From Anaerolineae bacterium (GTDB lineage Bacteria; Chloroflexota; Anaerolineae; JAAYZQ01), in assembly GCA_016926595.1 (NCBI GenBank), contig JAFGOG010000298.1, forward strand, positions 1-10,217: a stretch of DNA of 10,217 bases, read 5' to 3'. The notes beneath the pieces were generated by a model. That model worked only from the letters and a program-made list of their open reading frames with translations. It had not been told where the DNA came from and ran no database searches. Both the position numbers and the translations under genes were made by a program. Shown in pieces: positions 1-10,217 of this stretch (position 1 is the stretch's first letter; every line of letters begins with the position of its first letter).

Positions 1-73
1 TGCCCCCAAGGGAATTCGAATCCCTGTCGCCGCCTTGAAAGGGCGGTGTCCTAGGCCACTAGACGATGGGGGC
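1..73 (-). tRNA. tRNA-Glu (anticodon UUC)
   Basis: Read on the minus strand from 73 to 1, the sequence folds as a full cloverleaf. It has a 7-bp acceptor stem (GCCCCCA with TGGGGGC) followed by discriminator A at position 1. The D-arm is GTCTAGTGGCCTAGGAC, as is usual for bacterial tRNA-Glu. The anticodon stem CCGCC/GGCGG encloses the loop CTTTCAA, with anticodon TTC at 39-37. The T-arm AGGGA-TTCGAAT-TCCCT is complete. It reads GAA and GAG codons. The gene is 73 nt without CCA; whether CCA is encoded cannot be seen because the window ends at the discriminator base. It is transcribed away from the CDF gene. No integrase or duplicated 3' end is visible here, so nothing suggests use as an integration site from this side. 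Confidence 0.97.
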
Positions 74-89
74 CTGGCACGGCATCCAC

Positions 90-117
90 ATTCTAGCAGA
101 ATTACGCCCCTTGTCAA
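90..117 (-). promoter_or_regulatory. sigma-70-type promoter of the tRNA-Glu gene
   Basis: On the minus strand a perfect -35 box TTGACA (117-112) is followed by a 16-nt spacer and a -10 box TAGAAT (95-90), which matches TATAAT at 5 of 6 positions. The expected start point near position 83 lies about 10 nt before the mature tRNA 5' end. This fits a short 5' leader removed by RNase P. The boxes and spacing are seen directly; activity is inferred. Confidence 0.8.
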
Positions 118-121
118 GTCG

Positions 122-158
122 GCACCCTGCCGCAGGCTCAGAGCCTGCGGCAGGGTGC
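122..158. repeat. perfect 37-nt palindrome (18-bp arms, one central base)
   Basis: The left arm GCACCCTGCCGCAGGCTC (122-139) is exactly the reverse complement of 141-158, with a single A at 140 between them. As RNA it would form a 17-bp, very GC-rich stem with a 3-nt loop. It lies just upstream of the tRNA promoter on one side and just upstream of the candidate CDF promoter on the other. There is no T-run on either strand, so a classical intrinsic terminator is not supported. Possible roles are a dispersed REP-like element, a cruciform or operator for a dimeric regulator, or an insulator between the divergent units. Only the symmetry is directly shown. Confidence 0.85.
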
Positions 159-165
159 GATTGGC

Positions 166-194
166 TGGACATCACCACCTGGATGTGGTATGCT
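166..194 (+). promoter_or_regulatory. candidate promoter for the CDF-recD2 unit
   Basis: TGGACA (166-171) matches the -35 consensus at 5 of 6 positions. After 17 nt comes TATGCT (189-194), matching -10 at 4 of 6, preceded by TGG at 186-188 to give an extended -10 (TGn). Transcription would start near 201, leaving a leader of about 50 nt that consists almost entirely of the hairpin at 205-231. This is the best-spaced candidate in the spacer, but it is a motif match only. Confidence 0.45.
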
Positions 195-204
195 TAACAG
201 TGTT

Positions 205-231
205 CAGTTTTCAGCTATCGGCTGAAAGCTG
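205..231 (+). promoter_or_regulatory. 5'-leader stem-loop before the CDF gene
   Basis: CAGTTTTCAGC (205-215) pairs with GCTGAAAGCTG (221-231), giving an 11-bp stem with one G-U pair and a TATCG loop. If the promoter at 166-194 is used, this hairpin sits at the extreme 5' end of the mRNA. It ends about 10 nt before the GGGG part of the ribosome binding site. It could stabilise the transcript or affect initiation. The AGCT/CAGC words also resemble small dispersed repeats. There is no T-run, so it is not a convincing terminator. Confidence 0.55.
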
Positions 232-250
232 GTAGCTTAATGGGGCAGGT

Positions 251-1675
251 GTGACAGCAGATTCGAACGCTATCGCCGAGAAAGAAAAACGGTACGCCGC
301 CGCCAGTTCCGTGGCCGCGGCGGTGGCCCTTACCTCGCTCAAGCTGATCGTCGGCCTACTGACCGGCAGCCTGGGCATCCTGGCCGAGGCGGCCCACTCC
401 GGGCTGGACCTGGTGGCGGCGCTGGTTACCTGGTTCGCTGTGCGCGTCTCTGACCGCCCGCCCGACGAGCGGCACCTGTACGGCTATGGCAAGGTCGAAA
501 ATCTGTCAGCCCTGGTTGAGACCCTTTTACTGCTGGCAACCTGCGCCTGGATCATCTATGAGGCGATCCAGCGCCTCTTTCTCAAGACCGCCGAGGTCGA
601 GGTCAATCTGTGGGCCTTTGGGGTGATGGCCGTCTCCATCGTCGTCGACATCACCCGGTCGCGGATCCTGTACCGGGCTGCGCGCAAGTACAACAGCCAG
701 GCGCTGGAGGCCGATGCCCTCCACTTTTCTACCGATATCTGGAGCTCGTCGGTGGTCATCGGCGGCCTGGTCCTTGTGTGGGCCGGTCAGCGGTTGGTAC
801 CTGCCTGGTACTGGCTGGTCCATGCCGACGCGGTGGCGGCCTTGGGGGTGGCCCTCATCGTTATCTATGTCAGCCTGCAACTGGGGCGAAGGACAGTCGC
901 CGCGTTGATCGACGAGGCGCCGCCCGGCCTTGCTCAGCGCATTGCCGATGAGGCAGGCCGGGTTTCAGGGGTGCAGACTGCCGGGCCGGTGCGCCTGCGC
1001 CAGGCAGGTCCTAATTACTTTGTCGACCTGACCGTCATGGTCGATCGCAGCGCTTCCCTGGAAGAGGCCCACGAGATTGCCACTATGGTTGAGAGCCAGA
1101 TCAAGACCCTGATACCCCGGGGCGATGTGGTGGTCCATGTCGATCCCGTGCGGCGCACCGGCGAGAGCCTGACCCAAACAGTCGGCGCCATCGCCGCCCG
1201 GTTGGGGCTGCGCACCCACTATGTCCACGCCCACAATATTCGCGGACGTTACTTTGTCGATCTCCACGTCGAGGTGCCAGCCGACATGAGCCTGGGTCAG
1301 GCCCACGATCAGGTCAGCCGCCTGGAGCTAGCCGTGCGCGACGAACTGCCCTACGTGCGCGACATCCACAGTCACATCGAGCCGATTGCGGTACCTGTGG
1401 CCCCTGTTGCTGACTTGAGGCCAGACGTCGAGGAGGACCTGCGAGCGCAGATCGTGGCTATCACCGCCGAGATCGATGGGCTGCGCGGCTGCCACCGGAT
1501 TCACATCCGGCCCGGTTCGGACGGCTGCGACTTGGCAGTGCACTGCCTGGCCGACCCTGACATGCCGGTCGCTGAAGCTCACCGCCTGGCCGACCAGGTG
1601 GAGAAGCGGCTCGAGCTGGATGTGCCGGGTGTCAGCCGGGTGCTGGTCCACATCGAGCCTGAGGGAGAGCTCTGA
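251..1675 (+). CDS. cation diffusion facilitator (CDF) metal exporter with three tandem C-terminal domains
   Basis: This is a 474-residue inner-membrane proton-coupled exporter of divalent metals. The start is GTG: a TAG stop lies in frame at 233, no other start lies between, and a GGGGCAGG purine stretch precedes the GTG. Six membrane segments fit at roughly 17-38, 42-64, 83-108, 118-137, 158-178 and 191-210. The transport site is complete: H49xxxD53 in segment 2 and H158xxxD162 in segment 5. In CDF proteins this HD/HD pattern is linked to Zn (possibly Co or Ni) rather than the DD/DD pattern of Mn exporters, so Zn export is inferred. The cytoplasmic part is about three times the usual length. 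Three copies of the dimerisation domain lie at about 222-300, 303-380 and 390-471. Each carries an AH in its helix (H274, H352, H444) and ends H-x-D/E-P (H296VDP, H375IEP, H467IEP), the site where YiiP-type domains bind regulatory metal. It lies 8 nt upstream of recD2. The family is secure; the metal is not. Confidence 0.95.
   Translation: MTADSNAIAEKEKRYAAASSVAAAVALTSLKLIVGLLTGSLGILAEAAHSGLDLVAALVTWFAVRVSDRPPDERHLYGYGKVENLSALVETLLLLATCAWIIYEAIQRLFLKTAEVEVNLWAFGVMAVSIVVDITRSRILYRAARKYNSQALEADALHFSTDIWSSSVVIGGLVLVWAGQRLVPAWYWLVHADAVAALGVALIVIYVSLQLGRRTVAALIDEAPPGLAQRIADEAGRVSGVQTAGPVRLRQAGPNYFVDLTVMVDRSASLEEAHEIATMVESQIKTLIPRGDVVVHVDPVRRTGESLTQTVGAIAARLGLRTHYVHAHNIRGRYFVDLHVEVPADMSLGQAHDQVSRLELAVRDELPYVRDIHSHIEPIAVPVAPVADLRPDVEEDLRAQIVAITAEIDGLRGCHRIHIRPGSDGCDLAVHCLADPDMPVAEAHRLADQVEKRLELDVPGVSRVLVHIEPEGEL
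914..1663 (+). repeat. triplicated CDF C-terminal (ZT_dimer-like) domain coding region
   Basis: Three segments of the CDF protein, about 222-300, 303-380 and 390-471, share one pattern. A strand with DLxV is followed by an AH-containing helix with a conserved acidic residue, and then a final strand ending in VHVDP, SHIEP or VHIEP. The copies have diverged strongly at the DNA level, so this is an old internal duplication rather than a recent tandem repeat. The alignment was made by eye. Confidence 0.8.
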
Positions 1676-1683
1676 CGGCAGCC

Positions 1684-9979
<8,296 letters not shown>

Positions 9980-9988
9980 TGTTCTCTA

Positions 9989-9995
9989 CTCCTCC
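9989..9995 (-). promoter_or_regulatory. ribosome binding site of the macroglobulin gene
   Basis: GGAGGAG (9995 to 9989 on the minus strand) is a near-perfect Shine-Dalgarno sequence, 9 nt before the ATG at 9979. It decides in favour of this ATG over the second Met codon four codons later, which would be about 21 nt away. Confidence 0.85.
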
Positions 9996-10017
9996 GCTTG
10001 CGATTACCCTCGCAAGC
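9996..10017 (-). promoter_or_regulatory. hairpin abutting the macroglobulin ribosome binding site
   Basis: GCTTGCGA (9996-10003) is exactly complementary to TCGCAAGC (10010-10017), with a 6-nt loop. The stem ends at the base next to the Shine-Dalgarno sequence. It could separate pbpC and macroglobulin expression in a shared mRNA, for example as a processing site or by affecting ribosome access. No T-run follows, so it is unlikely to stop transcription. Confidence 0.5.
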
Positions 10018-10040
10018 AGCTTGGTGTGTAATGCACCGCG

Positions 10041-10060
10041 CTGGCCATATCTTTGGTCAG
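10041..10060 (-). repeat. second small hairpin in the pbpC-macroglobulin spacer
   Basis: CTGGCCA (10041-10047) pairs with TGGTCAG (10054-10060) in a 7-bp stem with one G-U pair and a 6-nt loop. It lies between the pbpC stop and the hairpin at 9996-10017. It is short, may be chance, and has no T-run. I see no convincing promoter in 9980-10090, so read-through from pbpC is the simplest way to express the macroglobulin. Confidence 0.3.
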
Positions 10061-10090
10061 CCAGAAGCGGTTCTTCCCTATCGAGTCACT

Positions 10091-10217
10091 TTATTCTTGT
10101 ACCTGCACCTGTACGGTGTTGCTGGTCAGTCGCTCGCCGCCAGCATCCACTCCCTCGGCCCAGAAGCGGTGCTGCCCGGCCTCCAACTGCCACATCACCT
10201 TATAGGGCGGCGCGCCA
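10091..10217 (-). CDS. pbpC: penicillin-binding protein 1C, C-terminal end (partial)
   Basis: Only the last 41 codons and the TAA stop (10093-10091) lie in the window; the rest continues past 10217. The frame reads GAPPYKVMWQLEAGQ, then HRFWAEGVDAGGERLTSNTV, then QVQVQE and the stop. This fits the end of the small beta-sandwich domain (BiPBP_C type) closing PBP1C proteins, which typically shows W-x-L-x-x-G-x-H-x-x-x-A and D-x-x-G near its end. PBP1C is a bifunctional peptidoglycan glycosyltransferase/transpeptidase anchored in the cytoplasmic membrane. Its gene usually neighbours a thioester alpha-2-macroglobulin gene, as here on the same strand 111 nt away. The catalytic domains cannot be seen. 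The call rests on the tail motif plus context; another Ig-like surface protein is possible. Confidence 0.65.
   Translation of the reverse strand, partial: GAPPYKVMWQLEAGQHRFWAEGVDAGGERLTSNTVQVQVQE

Noticed and set aside
1..73. The tRNA-Glu gene as an attachment site of an integrated element
   Set aside because: There is no integrase gene, no repeated tRNA 3' end in the window, and the neighbours are ordinary chromosomal genes. The downstream side is outside the window.
35..235. A 66-codon plus-strand open frame
   Set aside because: It runs antisense through the tRNA-Glu gene, its promoter and the perfect palindrome, and its protein has no recognisable features.
195..250. A NiCo (czcD-type) or other metal riboswitch before the CDF gene
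   Set aside because: The leader is only about 50 nt and forms one simple hairpin. The multi-helix junction and conserved loops of known metal riboswitches are not visible.

Overview
The window comes from a GC-rich (by eye a little over 60% GC) bacterial chromosome. I favour Chloroflexota (Anaerolineae/Caldilineae-like). The reasons are the Thr/Pro/Ala-rich linker after the lipobox of the large surface protein, the stand-alone RecD2-type helicase, and the pairing of a penicillin-binding protein with a giant alpha-2-macroglobulin-like lipoprotein. This assignment rests on style rather than a marker gene and is only moderately secure.

Layout: (1) 1-73, minus strand, a complete tRNA-Glu(UUC) with a near-consensus promoter at 90-117. 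(2) 74-250, the divergent spacer. It holds that promoter, a perfect 37-nt palindrome, a plausible promoter for the next gene and a strong 5'-leader hairpin. (3) 251-1675, plus strand, a cation diffusion facilitator (CDF) metal exporter whose cytoplasmic C-terminal domain occurs three times in tandem. (4) 1684-3954, plus strand, a full-length RecD2-like SF1B DNA helicase, 8 nt behind the CDF gene and probably co-transcribed. (5) 3938-9979, minus strand, a 2013-codon alpha-2-macroglobulin family lipoprotein with an intact CTEQ thioester motif. It converges on recD2 with a 17-nt tail-to-tail overlap, and a hairpin lies in the recD2 3' end. (6) 10091-10217, minus strand, the 3' end of a gene best explained as pbpC (penicillin-binding protein 1C), cut by the window edge.

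Two functional groups are visible. On the minus strand, pbpC followed by the macroglobulin gene matches the well-known association of bacterial alpha-2-macroglobulins with PBP1C. In that model PBP1C repairs the peptidoglycan while the macroglobulin covalently traps proteases that get through a damaged envelope. On the plus strand, a metal exporter and a DNA-processing helicase share a transcription unit without an obvious functional link.

I see no CRISPR array, insertion sequence, integrase, toxin-antitoxin pair or phage gene. The most unusual features are the triplicated CDF regulatory domain, the macroglobulin's N-terminal array of four Ig-like domains with a poly-Gly candidate bait segment, and the compact regulatory spacer at 74-250. 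I did not find a clearly new multi-gene system.
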